DNA of 64,000 bases. Origin: Deltaproteobacteria bacterium. GTDB taxonomy: Bacteria; Desulfobacterota; Binatia; UBA1149; JAJCZL01. The DNA lies in contig JAJCZL010000038.1 of assembly GCA_029262415.1 (NCBI GenBank), forward strand, positions 70,137 to 134,136, given 5' to 3'. The notes beneath the pieces were generated by a model, which saw only the letters and a program-made list of their open reading frames with translations, ran no database searches and was not told where the DNA came from. Shown piece after piece: positions 49,873-59,160 of the stretch (positions within the stretch are counted from its first letter, which is position 1; each line of letters opens with the position of its first letter). The position numbers and the translations under genes are program-made.

Positions 49873-52137
49873 TCAGACCTGCACGATGCCGAAGTGTTCA
49901 CTGAGACTCCCTTTCGAGCCCGCGACAGACCTTCGATCGTGCGACAGGTAGATCTCGAAGGTTTGCCCAGCTGCGTCCTGTACCATTGCTGCCGGAGCCG
50001 TCGTGTCTTGGTCCGAAGTTGTAGCCGTGGCAGCGTTCTGGACCTGCAGGTGCCGCACGCCTTCGCCTAGAGCCAGATTGGCCAAAAGCGTGATGCGCAG
50101 CGCCGGGAGCACCGCCGTCTCTTTCCACGTCGCGGCCGCTGATGTGGTGAGGTCTCCGTATACTTCCGAGTATGGGGTCAACTCGATCAGCGGGCACTCG
50201 GTCCCATGGCTGCGGTGCGCGATGTCATCCGCGCGCAGATGGGCCCGGCCCGAACGTGAAAACCACGCGCCTGGTGGTTCAGCGCCGGTTCGAACGTCGC
50301 ACTCCGGTGGTGCGTGGAGCCTGCGTGCGAAACTCGCCTCGCCGCATCCCTCAAGCCAATCGATCAGCAGCCATCCCCCGGCCACAGCAAGAACTCCGCG
50401 CCGGTGTATTACCGCCGGTCGTAGTCTTTGGTAGCCGTTGTGCCACGCTTCGACGTAATCGAAAGTGTCCTCGAAAGCCGCGCACGCCATCTCACAGCGC
50501 GGGATATTCAGCCATTTGAAGGGGTCGAAGGCATCGGCCTGGTCCATACCACCGACTTCGATGGTATTGTGAGTGCGCGTTGAGCGGAATGTATTACGTC
50601 GACCGTCCGCATCGTAGTACGCATACGTGCCACTGTCACTGAGGATGCGCGAGCCGCCGGTTTCGACCAGGACTGCCAGCATATCGGCGTGGCCGTGTGT
50701 CGCGTGGGGCATCAGGCCGAGAGGTCCGCAGTCAAAAATCAGACGCGCACCATCGACGTCGGCTCTGTCACGGAGAATCGCGTACCCTCCGCCTGCCATC
50801 GTCGAGCGCGGGCTTTGACTTGTGCGGGCTTTTTGCGGCACGACGGCTTCGCCAACGCCGCCGGCGGCGAGCCAAACCGCGCTCTCGTAAAGCGCTCCCG
50901 ACCTGGCCGCGGTGGGGCGTCCTTCGGAGACTGACTCGCCCAAGGCGACCGCTTCTTCGAAGTTCCAAAAGTCGTCGGTAAAGAAAGGGATACCGCGTGC
51001 GCCGTCGGTATCGCCGATCTGGGGCACGGTGCCCTGGGTCCCGAGCCACACCGATGTTGCGTGGACCATCTTTTTGGTACGTTTGTCGAGTCCGGGCGGC
51101 ACGGCGACACCGGAGTTCTTAGCGCAGGCGAGAACTTGCAGGGCAAAGTCGGATACGAAGCGCTGGTAGCTCGTCGACTGCTCACGATCCCAACCGTCTT
51201 CGTCTACTTGACGGACGAACTCACGGTCGAGCACTTCGAGTGCGCGTGCGGTCATGGATTCTGAATCGGGCCACTCCGGCACGAACATCGATACTACCGC
51301 CAAGGCAGCGGCTTCACCGATCAGGTGGTTGGTCGGGTCGGTATAGACCGACAGGTTCGTGGCCAGATGATCCCGGTGCAGCCGCAGGCAAGCCAGCCAG
51401 CGTTTGAGCGCGTGCTCTTCTATCTCGTGGAAGGGCAGCAGTATCTGCAACGTCCATACCCATGCGAGCGTGCGCATCGCAACTTCAAGGTTACTCGACC
51501 AATTGACACCAAGCGGGTGGGGGTTGGCGTCGATCCAGCGTGTAACGGTGTCTGCGCACACGATACCGTACCTCGGGTCGTTCTCGTACGCGCAGGCTGC
51601 CGCGAGAACCGCCAGGTATTGCATCCGGTTCACTTCCCAAACCAATTTCACATCGGCCTGGACACGGCGCACGGCATCGGCGTCGTCCATGACGGTTGCC
51701 GGCCACAGCGGTCCGAGATCGGGGTCGGCGTGCCAGTCGAAGTCGGCGTCACACGGTCGGAACCGTTTGCCCAACAGGTGGCAACCCGACTCGATCATGG
51801 CATCGGCGGCGGCAACGGTTCTACGGACGTTTCCGCTGCAAAATTGGCGGCTGAACTTTGCTGCTCGCCTAGCCGCAGCCGGGCTGAAAAAACCGCGTAC
51901 CGGTGCTCGCTTCAGCAGATACTCTTGAGTACCGGTGCGCAACGCTAGCGGCGACAGAGCGTCGACTGCGGCGCTGTCGAGCGCGGAGATTGTTTCTCCC
52001 GCAGAAGAAGCTTGCCGCCGTTTGCGCGCGAGTTTCTCAACCCGGTGAGACACTTCGGCTGGTGACATCGAAAACAGGCGTCCGATCAGCCTGAGGCGTT
52101 TTTGCAGCGCGGGCTGTTTGTACCAAACGATCGGCAT
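49873..52137 (-). CDS. Heparinase II/III-family polysaccharide lyase-like protein
   Basis: The product has about 754 residues. An N-terminal alpha/alpha-toroid region (about 100-400, with YTDPTNHLIGEAAALAVVSMF) is followed by a beta-sandwich with PHATHGHADMLAVLVETGGSRILSDSGTYAYY, the hallmark of the family. Such lyases cleave uronate-containing, often sulfated, polysaccharides by beta-elimination. In exopolysaccharide operons the homologue may trim or edit the nascent polymer. No signal peptide is apparent. ATG 52137 is chosen; an in-frame TTG at 52161 would add eight residues. Substrate is unknown. Confidence 0.83.
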   Translation of the reverse strand: MPIVWYKQPALQKRLRLIGRLFSMSPAEVSHRVEKLARKRRQASSAGETISALDSAAVDALSPLALRTGTQEYLLKRAPVRGFFSPAAARRAAKFSRQFCSGNVRRTVAAADAMIESGCHLLGKRFRPCDADFDWHADPDLGPLWPATVMDDADAVRRVQADVKLVWEVNRMQYLAVLAAACAYENDPRYGIVCADTVTRWIDANPHPLGVNWSSNLEVAMRTLAWVWTLQILLPFHEIEEHALKRWLACLRLHRDHLATNLSVYTDPTNHLIGEAAALAVVSMFVPEWPDSESMTARALEVLDREFVRQVDEDGWDREQSTSYQRFVSDFALQVLACAKNSGVAVPPGLDKRTKKMVHATSVWLGTQGTVPQIGDTDGARGIPFFTDDFWNFEEAVALGESVSEGRPTAARSGALYESAVWLAAGGVGEAVVPQKARTSQSPRSTMAGGGYAILRDRADVDGARLIFDCGPLGLMPHATHGHADMLAVLVETGGSRILSDSGTYAYYDADGRRNTFRSTRTHNTIEVGGMDQADAFDPFKWLNIPRCEMACAAFEDTFDYVEAWHNGYQRLRPAVIHRRGVLAVAGGWLLIDWLEGCGEASFARRLHAPPECDVRTGAEPPGAWFSRSGRAHLRADDIAHRSHGTECPLIELTPYSEVYGDLTTSAAATWKETAVLPALRITLLANLALGEGVRHLQVQNAATATTSDQDTTAPAAMVQDAAGQTFEIYLSHDRRSVAGSKGSLSEHFGIVQV

Positions 52138-52333
52138 CTGCTGTGTCGGTGTATCGTTCAAACTCTGACCATCTGACGGGCTGTGCCCGCCGGCAGGGCT
52201 GCGGGTCCATACCGGTGCCTCCCGACAAGCCGGCCTCTTCTATCATGGCACGGAAAAGTCCTGGATTCCGGGCGAGATGCAGGTCTCGATATGAGGACGA
52301 AAGTCCAGAGAACACTACGATTTATCGAGGGCT

Positions 52334-53230
52334 TCAAAGCGACCCGGCATCGCCGGGGTCGCGACTGGCCTGGAGGCGCCACAATGTCGCGTCAACCGCC
52401 CGCCAACCGTCCAGCCCGCCGCGTACCGAGGAGCGAAAAACCCAGCCTGGATCTCCCGCCTCCACCTTGATCCGCGGTAGCTCAATGGCGTCCATGCCGG
52501 TGCGTACGGCGCCGTGCTGCGAGGTGAAGCCGAGCAGGTAACCGACCTGGCTGAGCATCTCTCCGGTACCGTTGCTGTAGTCGGCACGGGTGCCGAACGG
52601 GTAGGCGAACGCGTTGATCTCGGATCCGGTTCGCTCCTGCAATGTTTCTCGGGAACGCGTCGCCTCATCGCGCGCTTCAGCCGGCGCTATCCTGGCCATC
52701 GAGCGGTGCGACCAGGCGTGAGAGCCGATGTTTATCCCTTCAGCGGGGAGCGAACGAATCTCTTCCCAGGTCATGTAGCGCTCGTCGGTGTCGTATTCCC
52801 GGGCCGCGTCGGCAGCGCCGGGTTGCTCAACGAAACCAGGACTCACAAATGCCACTGCCGGAACGCCGTACTTTGCGAGTACCGGTAGGGCATGGGTGTA
52901 GGTGCTCGCGTAGCCGTCATCGATGGTGACGACGACACGGTTGCGGTCGTTGCTCGACGCACCGGTTGTGAAGGCGAGCAGTTCATCGAGCGAAGCGGCC
53001 GCGTTTTTCGACGCGATCCATGCGATTTGGTCTTCGAATACCTCGGGTGCTAGGCAGAACGGATCACGGTGTTCATGTCCGAACCGATGGTAGGTCAAGA
53101 CGCGGATGCTTGCTGAAGCCGAACTCTCGCCGAGTCCGATAGTTGCGGTGTACGGCATGGATCCCGCGGCGAGCAGGCCGCGCGCGGTTTTTTTCGCCAG
53201 CCATCGTAGCGTTCCTGCCGAGCCACTCAC
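52334..53230 (-). CDS. Polysaccharide deacetylase (NodB domain)
   Basis: The 298-residue protein is a CE4 esterase. Motif 1 is TIDDGYAST, motif 2 is GSHAWSHRSM and motif 3 is FAYPFGTRADYSN. An N-terminal hydrophobic/basic stretch (about 1-30) may be a membrane anchor. It differs from the two deacetylases in the first operon, which suggests a separate step. GTG 53230 overlaps the stop of the WecG-type gene as GTGA. A gap of about 200 bases follows before the lyase-like gene, in which I see no gene. Confidence 0.87.
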   Translation of the reverse strand: MSGSAGTLRWLAKKTARGLLAAGSMPYTATIGLGESSASASIRVLTYHRFGHEHRDPFCLAPEVFEDQIAWIASKNAAASLDELLAFTTGASSNDRNRVVVTIDDGYASTYTHALPVLAKYGVPAVAFVSPGFVEQPGAADAAREYDTDERYMTWEEIRSLPAEGINIGSHAWSHRSMARIAPAEARDEATRSRETLQERTGSEINAFAYPFGTRADYSNGTGEMLSQVGYLLGFTSQHGAVRTGMDAIELPRIKVEAGDPGWVFRSSVRGGLDGWRAVDATLWRLQASRDPGDAGSL

Positions 53231-54045
53231 CGTCCGCCGGCCTCGTCACCAAGGGGCGGCTTCTTGGTGAACAAACTGTCGGCGATACAGCGCGCAACGA
53301 ACCTCGGGTTGCCGAGGATGTAGCGGCGCCACTTCTGTCCGGGTTGTTGCAGCAGGATCTGGAGCCATTCAAGGCCGAGTTTTCGCACCCACCAATGTGC
53401 ACGTTTGAGGTTGCCGGCCCAGTGATCGATCAGCCCCCCGATCCCCACGCATACTGGTACGCAAAGCGTCGCGGCATGGTTGTGGATCCAAGTTTCTTGG
53501 ATGGGGTTGCCCATGGCGACCAAAAGCATGTCCGGCGCTGCTTCGTTGATGCGAGCGACGGCGCCGGCACTGGTGTTCTCGTCAAGATAGCCGTGTTGGC
53601 AACCCTTGATACAGATCCCCGGAAAGTCTGCACGCAGTCTTTCTACGGCCCGCTCGGCGACACCCTCGGCGCCGCCCAGCAGGTAGTAGGAACGGCCGGC
53701 GTCGAGCTGCGCGGCGATAAATTCGGGAATTAGATCGGTTCCGACCAGGTTGTCTACCATTCGCACGCCTTTCATTCGTGCTCCGAGCCGCACCCCCGAC
53801 CCGTCGCCGAACACCGCCGAGGACTCGTTCAGACGGAGTCGAAAGCCAGGGTCTTCGTATGCGAGGTTGAGTGTGTGGGCGTTGACGATCGAAATGGTGT
53901 GTGTGGTGCGCGGTTTGTTCGCAATCCACGCGTCCATCGCAGCAATCGCCTGTGATCTAGTGATGTTGGTGATTTTTACCCCCAACACCTCGACGACCGG
54001 CCCGAGCGCCCCGCCTGCGCTGCAGACCTTTCCTGCTTCGATCAT
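53227..54045 (-). CDS. WecG/TagA/CpsF-family glycosyltransferase
   Basis: The 272-residue protein belongs to the GT26 family, which adds N-acetylmannosamine, its uronate or glucose to a polyprenyl-linked acceptor at the membrane. Motifs are ISIVNAHTLNLAYEDP, VFGDGSGVRL, YYLLGGAEGVAE, VAMGNPIQETWIHNH and GIGGLIDHWAGNLKRAHWWVRKLGLEWL. With wecB in the first operon a ManNAc-derived residue is plausible. ATG 54045 overlaps the sulfotransferase stop as ATGA. Confidence 0.92.
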   Translation of the reverse strand: MIEAGKVCSAGGALGPVVEVLGVKITNITRSQAIAAMDAWIANKPRTTHTISIVNAHTLNLAYEDPGFRLRLNESSAVFGDGSGVRLGARMKGVRMVDNLVGTDLIPEFIAAQLDAGRSYYLLGGAEGVAERAVERLRADFPGICIKGCQHGYLDENTSAGAVARINEAAPDMLLVAMGNPIQETWIHNHAATLCVPVCVGIGGLIDHWAGNLKRAHWWVRKLGLEWLQILLQQPGQKWRRYILGNPRFVARCIADSLFTKKPPLGDEAGGR

Positions 54046-55064
54046 CGGCGAGCCTGCGCTTGATAACGCTGGACGGTTTCTTCTATGCGCGTGAACTCAG
54101 CGGCCGGCAAGCGGACCTGGTCGGAGTTGTGCAATCCTTGAACCGTCGCTCTCAAGCCCGGTTCTTGGACGTCCGCGGCCAAAACGTCGCGCGCGATCTC
54201 GCGAATCGGCGTAGCAGGATCAGCGCAGAACTCCTCGTAAGCACAGATTCTGAAACGCTTCTCTCCGAGTTTGTCCTGTTGTCGTCGCGCACATTCAGAG
54301 TGGTAGACAACCTGCGCGCAAACCTCTTCGATTGGGTCGTTAGTTTGGTAGCTTGGCGGCGCCGGGACACCGTAGGCGGCGGCGCGTGTTCCTTGGATGT
54401 CCTCGCGCGCTTTCAGGATAGACTGCACGTTGAACGACGGCTTGCGCATCACGTAAACGAAGTGTGCCGTCGGCAGCGCAGCGCAAACAGCCTCAGCGCA
54501 CGTTGCGAGTGCGTTGTTCTTGTTCAGCGTGGGCTTGCCGGTGAAGTTCTCGAGGGCCGCGAAAAACTTGCGCATCTGTACTGCCTGTTGGTCTTCGAAC
54601 CAGACCGGAACTGCGTAGCGGTCGTCGGGCCACCACCGATCCCAAATGTGGAGACCATCGTTGGCCCCGGCCAGCCCGGAGGTCCGTCCGTAGTAGCTGG
54701 TGAGCTCGCGCGCCGGTGTGCGCAAATAGCTTCCCAGCCGACGGTTGGCTGTGATCGGTGAGTGTGGGAAGAGCTGCGTGAGGTTGTTCAGATGTCCTAC
54801 CGACAGCGCCTGGATCAGGGACTGTGAGACCACTGTGGTACCGCTGCGGGGAGGGCCGGCGACGAGCAGGATTGGCTGTTGCGGCTCGTGGGCCCCCTCT
54901 AGGAGGTCGCGTTCGGCTCGGGCTGCGAGCAGATCCAGAGGCCGGGTCAGCGCCGAAACGGCGGTTAGCGCCATCGAGAAGTAGGCCTCCCGGCTGCCGG
55001 ATCGCAAAAGCCGTGCCGCTAACCCGAACGGGTCTCGGAAATTAGGAGAGATCATATGTGTCAT
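54042..55064 (-). CDS. Sulfotransferase family protein
   Basis: The 340-residue protein has the PAPS-binding loop LLVAGPPRSGTTVVSQSL near residue 70 and a 3'-phosphate-like segment FVYVMRKPSFNVQSILKA. It should transfer sulfate from PAPS, and as first gene of the second polysaccharide operon it may sulfate the polymer or its lipid intermediate. It is not close in sequence to the one at 2656-3666. The frame runs upstream to 55226, but ATG 55064 is the first sensible start. ATG 55055 is nearly as good; neither has a clear ribosome site. Confidence 0.85.
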   Translation of the reverse strand: MTHMISPNFRDPFGLAARLLRSGSREAYFSMALTAVSALTRPLDLLAARAERDLLEGAHEPQQPILLVAGPPRSGTTVVSQSLIQALSVGHLNNLTQLFPHSPITANRRLGSYLRTPARELTSYYGRTSGLAGANDGLHIWDRWWPDDRYAVPVWFEDQQAVQMRKFFAALENFTGKPTLNKNNALATCAEAVCAALPTAHFVYVMRKPSFNVQSILKAREDIQGTRAAAYGVPAPPSYQTNDPIEEVCAQVVYHSECARRQQDKLGEKRFRICAYEEFCADPATPIREIARDVLAADVQEPGLRATVQGLHNSDQVRLPAAEFTRIEETVQRYQAQARR

Positions 55065-55393
55065 GAATTCAGTATGTTGCGTCGCCACGGAGATTATACA
55101 GGCTGACGCAACGCAACGAAGCCTGGCAACCACCAAAAAATCGCCCCAATCGAGGGGGTAGGTATGGACGCGCCGCCGATCTTGGTAGCAGCCGAGCGTG
55201 TCGAGGTGTGTAAATTTTATGCACAAAGACTCATGCTAAACATCTCGAAGCCTGGACAGATAGTTGAATCTATGGGAGGTTTCTACCTTGACGCTGGAGT
55301 GTTCGGATATGAACGTGGGGCCGGGTTCCCAGCATATCTAGGCAAGGGGGTAGCCAGCAGTTCGCCGTTTCCTATCGCGAGAACTTATCAAGT
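55065..55393. other. AT-richer divergent promoter region
   Basis: The 329-base region separates the leftward second polysaccharide operon from the rightward secreted PQQ protein. It is visibly richer in A/T (for example TGTAAATTTTATGCAC near 55210), which fits promoters. I see no gene, strong hairpin or recognisable operator. Confidence 0.5.
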
Positions 55394-58324
55394 ATGTCCA
55401 CCGTCCGCATTCCTGCCGTTCTCTCCGTGTTGCTCGTCGCGCTCGCGGCGCTTCTGATCCGCTCACCGGCGTCGGTCCCTGCGCAGGCAGAGGAAGAGCT
55501 GACTCAAGTCGGAACTCCGATCGCCAAGGTGACGGCACCCACCGGAGGTGGCAGCAAGAACATCGAAACGATCCGTGACGGCGTGCGCCCTGTGGTCGGC
55601 TCGACCAGCTCATTGCTTCAATACGACACCTTTGACGGTGGGAGTAACGCGCTCGACGACTGGATCGGTTACAGCTTTGCGAACCAACATACATTCACGC
55701 GGATGGAGTTCCAGGAGGGGCGTCATTTTTTGGATTCCGGTGGCTGGTTCGTTTCTTTGACGGTGCAGGTTCGCAACGGTGGGGTGTGGCAAGACGTCAG
55801 CGGCTTGGTTTCGCTGCCGGCCTATCCAGGAGTCAACGATGGCGTCAATTTTGAGTCTTACTCACTGACCTTCGCTCCGATGACCGGTGACGGAATCCGC
55901 CTGTACGGTGCACCCGGCGGGCCCAGCGGCTTCATCTCGGTTGCCGAACTCGGCGTTTTCGGCATGACCGGCAGTTGCGGCGACGGCATCGTCAGTCCAG
56001 GTGAGCAGTGCGACGCAGGCGGACAGTCTTCGTCCTGCGACAGTGACTGTACATTCGCCGTCTGCGGAGACGGTACGTTGAACCCGACAGCTGGGGAGGC
56101 GTGCGACGACGGCAACGCCGTCGATGGCGACGGCTGCGATTCCGACTGTGCACCGACCGGCTGCGGCGACGGCGTTGCGGTGTTCCCCGAGGAATGCGAC
56201 GACGCCAACAGCATTAACGGCGATGGCTGCTCGTTTGCATGTCTTTTGGAAGACGAGCGTGGCTTGTGCGCCGGCGTAAGCTCCGGCCCAGCAACGAGCT
56301 TGAACGCAGTGCTGGTCGCCAGTGGGCTCGGGCGCGCCCTCGATATTCAGGCCCCTCCGCTGGATCCCCATAGGCTTTTCGTCGCTACCCAGACCGGAGA
56401 AATCCGCCTGATTAAGAACGGAACGCTCCTTCCACAGCCGTTTTTGGATGTCTCCAGCCTCACAACCTGCTGCGGTGAGCGCGGTTTGCTTGGGCTGGCA
56501 TTCCATCCCGACTACGAGAACAACCGTCGTTTCTTCGTTCACTATACCAATCCCTCCGGTAACAATGTGATCGCACGCTACGATCGCAGCGTCGGCGACC
56601 CCGATGTGGCTGATTTCGGATCGGGGGTGGTGCTCTTTACAGTCACCCAGCCGGGCGCAAATCACCAAGGTGGCCAACTCGCGTTCGGCCCCGATGGTTA
56701 CCTCTATACTGCGATCGGAGACGGCGGGGGTGGAAGCGCGGGCCGCGGTGCTGCGCAGGCTGACGACAGCCTGCTCGGCAAGGTTTTGCGTATCGACGTT
56801 GACGTCGACGCGCCGCCTTACTACGCCGTGCCGCCGGACAATCCGGGTACCGCCGGAGCACCGCTCGGGCTCATTTGGGGCCGCGGGCTCCGCAATCCTT
56901 GGCGCTTCAGTTTCGACCGCGCCAACGGCGACCTCTACATCGCTGACGTCGGCGAGGTCGATTGGGAAGAGATCAACTACGAACCGGCCGCCAGCATCGG
57001 TGCAAATAACTTCGGCTGGCCGATCTGGGACGGTGACAGCAACTGTTTCCAGCCGATAGCGCCTGCTGACTGCGACTCGACCGCCGGCTACGAGATGCCT
57101 TTGTACGCCTACGACCACTCATTCGGCTGTTCGGTAACCGGCGGTTATGTGTACCGGGGCTGTGCGATGCCGAGCCAGAACGGGCGCTACTTCTTCGGAG
57201 ATTACTGCTCCGCCCGCGTGTTCAGTTTCGTGGCCAACGGGCAGACCCCGTCCAGCGTTAGCGAACACACCGCCGCGCTTGCTCCGGGTGGGGGTATCTC
57301 AATTGCGCAGATCTCGGCTTTTGGCCAGGACGCGCGCGGCGAGATCTACATTGCCGATCTGGGCGGAGAGGTATTCAGGATCGTCCCGGCGGCTGGAGTA
57401 TGCGGCGACGGAATTCAGCAAACAGGTGAACAATGCGACGACGCTGGACAAAGCGTCACTTGCGACGCCGATTGCACCTTCGCCGTCTGTGGGGATGGTT
57501 CGTTGAACACCGCTGCGGGGGAGAGCTGTGACGACGGCAACGGCACCAGTGGCGACGGCTGCGATGCTAACTGCACGCCGACCGGTTGCGGCAATGCTAT
57601 CGTCACGTTAGGCGAGTCGTGCGACACCGGTGGCGAGTCGGCATCGTGTGATGCCGACTGTTCTGCTGCGGTTTGCGGTGACGGAACCCTAAACTTGTCG
57701 GCCGGCGAACTATGTGATGACGGTAACACCCTGAACGGTGACGGGTGTTCGTCGCAGTGTGTCCCCGAGGTCTCGCCGACCGTTTGCGGCGATGCGAACT
57801 CGGACGACCGGGTTACCGCCTCCGACGGTCTGATCATCCTCAAGAATTCGGTCGGCCAGTCGGTGGCATGTCCCGATTTTCTCTGCGACGCGGACGGTAA
57901 TGGCTTGGTCAGCGCGAGCGATGCGAACATCGTTCTCCAGACATCCGTCGGGCTCGGGCCGCCGTTGAACTGTCCCGCGATGCCGGGGATTCTCTTTTCC
58001 CTAGAGTCTGGAGAGAGGCTCGGAGCGCTGCAGGTTTCGGTCGACTATGCGACGGCTCCCGGCGATTTCGACGGTACGGGTGGCGGGGTGCTGTGTCAGT
58101 CATTGATCAGTGGGGCTACCGCAAGCTTCAACAAGGCGCCTGGTCGTTTCTTGAACGCGAGCATCGCGTCGGTAACGGGATTCCAAGGACCCAAGAGCTT
58201 GTTCTACTGCGACTTCACGGCCGCCGGTTCTCTGGCACCGTCACAGTTCGTGGTCGCGGTAGTTGACGCGGTGGACATCGCAGACCGGCCGGTTGCACCG
58301 TTCATAACGGTGCGCGTGCCATAA
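55394..58324 (+). CDS. Secreted discoidin-like / cysteine-repeat / PQQ sugar dehydrogenase-like / dockerin-like protein
   Basis: The 976-residue protein is a short relative of the giant one. In order: signal peptide (1-33), one discoidin-like module (about 35-200, AKVTAPTGGGSKNIETIRDG), three CGDG repeats, a PQQ-dependent sugar dehydrogenase-like propeller (about 300-675), four more CGDG repeats, a dockerin-like pair and a C-terminal beta domain. The propeller shows CGERGLLGLAFHPDY, GANHQGGQLAFGPDGYLY, GRGLRNPWRFSFD and ADVGEVDWEEINYEP, with the active-site histidine present. The dockerin-like pair is CGDANSDDRVTASDG and CDADGNGLVSASDAN. The last domain is shared with 12213-13478. It could oxidise aldoses at the surface if PQQ is available. 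Confidence 0.88.
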   Translation: MSTVRIPAVLSVLLVALAALLIRSPASVPAQAEEELTQVGTPIAKVTAPTGGGSKNIETIRDGVRPVVGSTSSLLQYDTFDGGSNALDDWIGYSFANQHTFTRMEFQEGRHFLDSGGWFVSLTVQVRNGGVWQDVSGLVSLPAYPGVNDGVNFESYSLTFAPMTGDGIRLYGAPGGPSGFISVAELGVFGMTGSCGDGIVSPGEQCDAGGQSSSCDSDCTFAVCGDGTLNPTAGEACDDGNAVDGDGCDSDCAPTGCGDGVAVFPEECDDANSINGDGCSFACLLEDERGLCAGVSSGPATSLNAVLVASGLGRALDIQAPPLDPHRLFVATQTGEIRLIKNGTLLPQPFLDVSSLTTCCGERGLLGLAFHPDYENNRRFFVHYTNPSGNNVIARYDRSVGDPDVADFGSGVVLFTVTQPGANHQGGQLAFGPDGYLYTAIGDGGGGSAGRGAAQADDSLLGKVLRIDVDVDAPPYYAVPPDNPGTAGAPLGLIWGRGLRNPWRFSFDRANGDLYIADVGEVDWEEINYEPAASIGANNFGWPIWDGDSNCFQPIAPADCDSTAGYEMPLYAYDHSFGCSVTGGYVYRGCAMPSQNGRYFFGDYCSARVFSFVANGQTPSSVSEHTAALAPGGGISIAQISAFGQDARGEIYIADLGGEVFRIVPAAGVCGDGIQQTGEQCDDAGQSVTCDADCTFAVCGDGSLNTAAGESCDDGNGTSGDGCDANCTPTGCGNAIVTLGESCDTGGESASCDADCSAAVCGDGTLNLSAGELCDDGNTLNGDGCSSQCVPEVSPTVCGDANSDDRVTASDGLIILKNSVGQSVACPDFLCDADGNGLVSASDANIVLQTSVGLGPPLNCPAMPGILFSLESGERLGALQVSVDYATAPGDFDGTGGGVLCQSLISGATASFNKAPGRFLNASIASVTGFQGPKSLFYCDFTAAGSLAPSQFVVAVVDAVDIADRPVAPFITVRVP

Positions 58325-58381
58325 GGCAGGGCACGGTCGATTCCTACGCTGGATTGTCCCTGGGCTTGCTAGGCTTAGCGG

Positions 58382-59155
58382 GTGATTTACGTCGATTCCC
58401 TCGTCAAGCACTACGGCGAAGTGACCGCGGTGCAAAAACTCAGTTTCAGCGTTGAAGCGGGGCAGATCCTCGGCTTAGTTGGTCCTAACGGCGCGGGCAA
58501 GACGACCACCCTGCGTATGATCGCGGGCGTGCACACGCCCAGCCATGGGGCGGTTACGATCTCGGGCTACGATCTGGCCGAGCGGCCCTTGGACGCTAAG
58601 AAACACCTTGCGTTGGTCCCCGACCAGCCCGAGCTGTTCGCCAGTCTTACGATTTGGGAACACCTGGAACTTTCGGCGCGGCTGTACGAAGTCTACAAGT
58701 GGCAACCTGCCGCGGCCGCGCTGCTCGAAGAACTCGAACTTACCGACAAACGCGACAACATTGTTGCGGAACTTTCGCGGGGCATGAGACAGAAAGTCAT
58801 GCTCGCCTGTGCGCTCCTACACGAACCGGGGGCTCTGCTGTTAGACGAGCCTCTCGTCGGACTCGACCCGCGCGGCATGCGTACACTATTCGCCGCTGTT
58901 AAGCGCCGGGCCGACGACGGGGCGGCAGTGATCCTCAGCAGCCACCTGCTCGGCCAAGTCGAGCAACTCTGTACGTGCTTCCTGATTCTCCGAAACGGTG
59001 AGCTTTTGCTGCACGGCACCAAAGCTGAAATCGCCGAGCAACTGGCGCGGCGCGAAGATGGTGTGTCCCTGGAGCAGTTGTTCTTCGACGCGACCGAAGG
59101 CGGCGTCGAAGCGGACACCGAGCGGCGAAGCGAACAAGCGGCATCATCAGCATAG
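58382..59155 (+). CDS. ABC transporter ATP-binding protein (ABC-2 type)
   Basis: The 257-residue ATPase has Walker A GPNGAGKTTT, signature ELSRGMRQK (an LSxGM variant), Walker B ALLLDEPLVGLDP and the switch histidine in SSHLL. It resembles the NatA/CcmA-type exporters of drugs, lipids or polysaccharides. GTG 58382 is the start. The permease gene begins 5 bases after its stop, so they form one exporter. The substrate is not readable. Confidence 0.92.
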   Translation: MIYVDSLVKHYGEVTAVQKLSFSVEAGQILGLVGPNGAGKTTTLRMIAGVHTPSHGAVTISGYDLAERPLDAKKHLALVPDQPELFASLTIWEHLELSARLYEVYKWQPAAAALLEELELTDKRDNIVAELSRGMRQKVMLACALLHEPGALLLDEPLVGLDPRGMRTLFAAVKRRADDGAAVILSSHLLGQVEQLCTCFLILRNGELLLHGTKAEIAEQLARREDGVSLEQLFFDATEGGVEADTERRSEQAASSA

Positions 59156-59160
59156 ACGAC

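Noticed and set aside
49873-52137. Polysaccharide utilisation locus based on the heparinase-like gene
   Set aside because: No SusC/SusD-type importer, glycoside hydrolase set or sugar uptake system is adjacent; the neighbours are biosynthetic.
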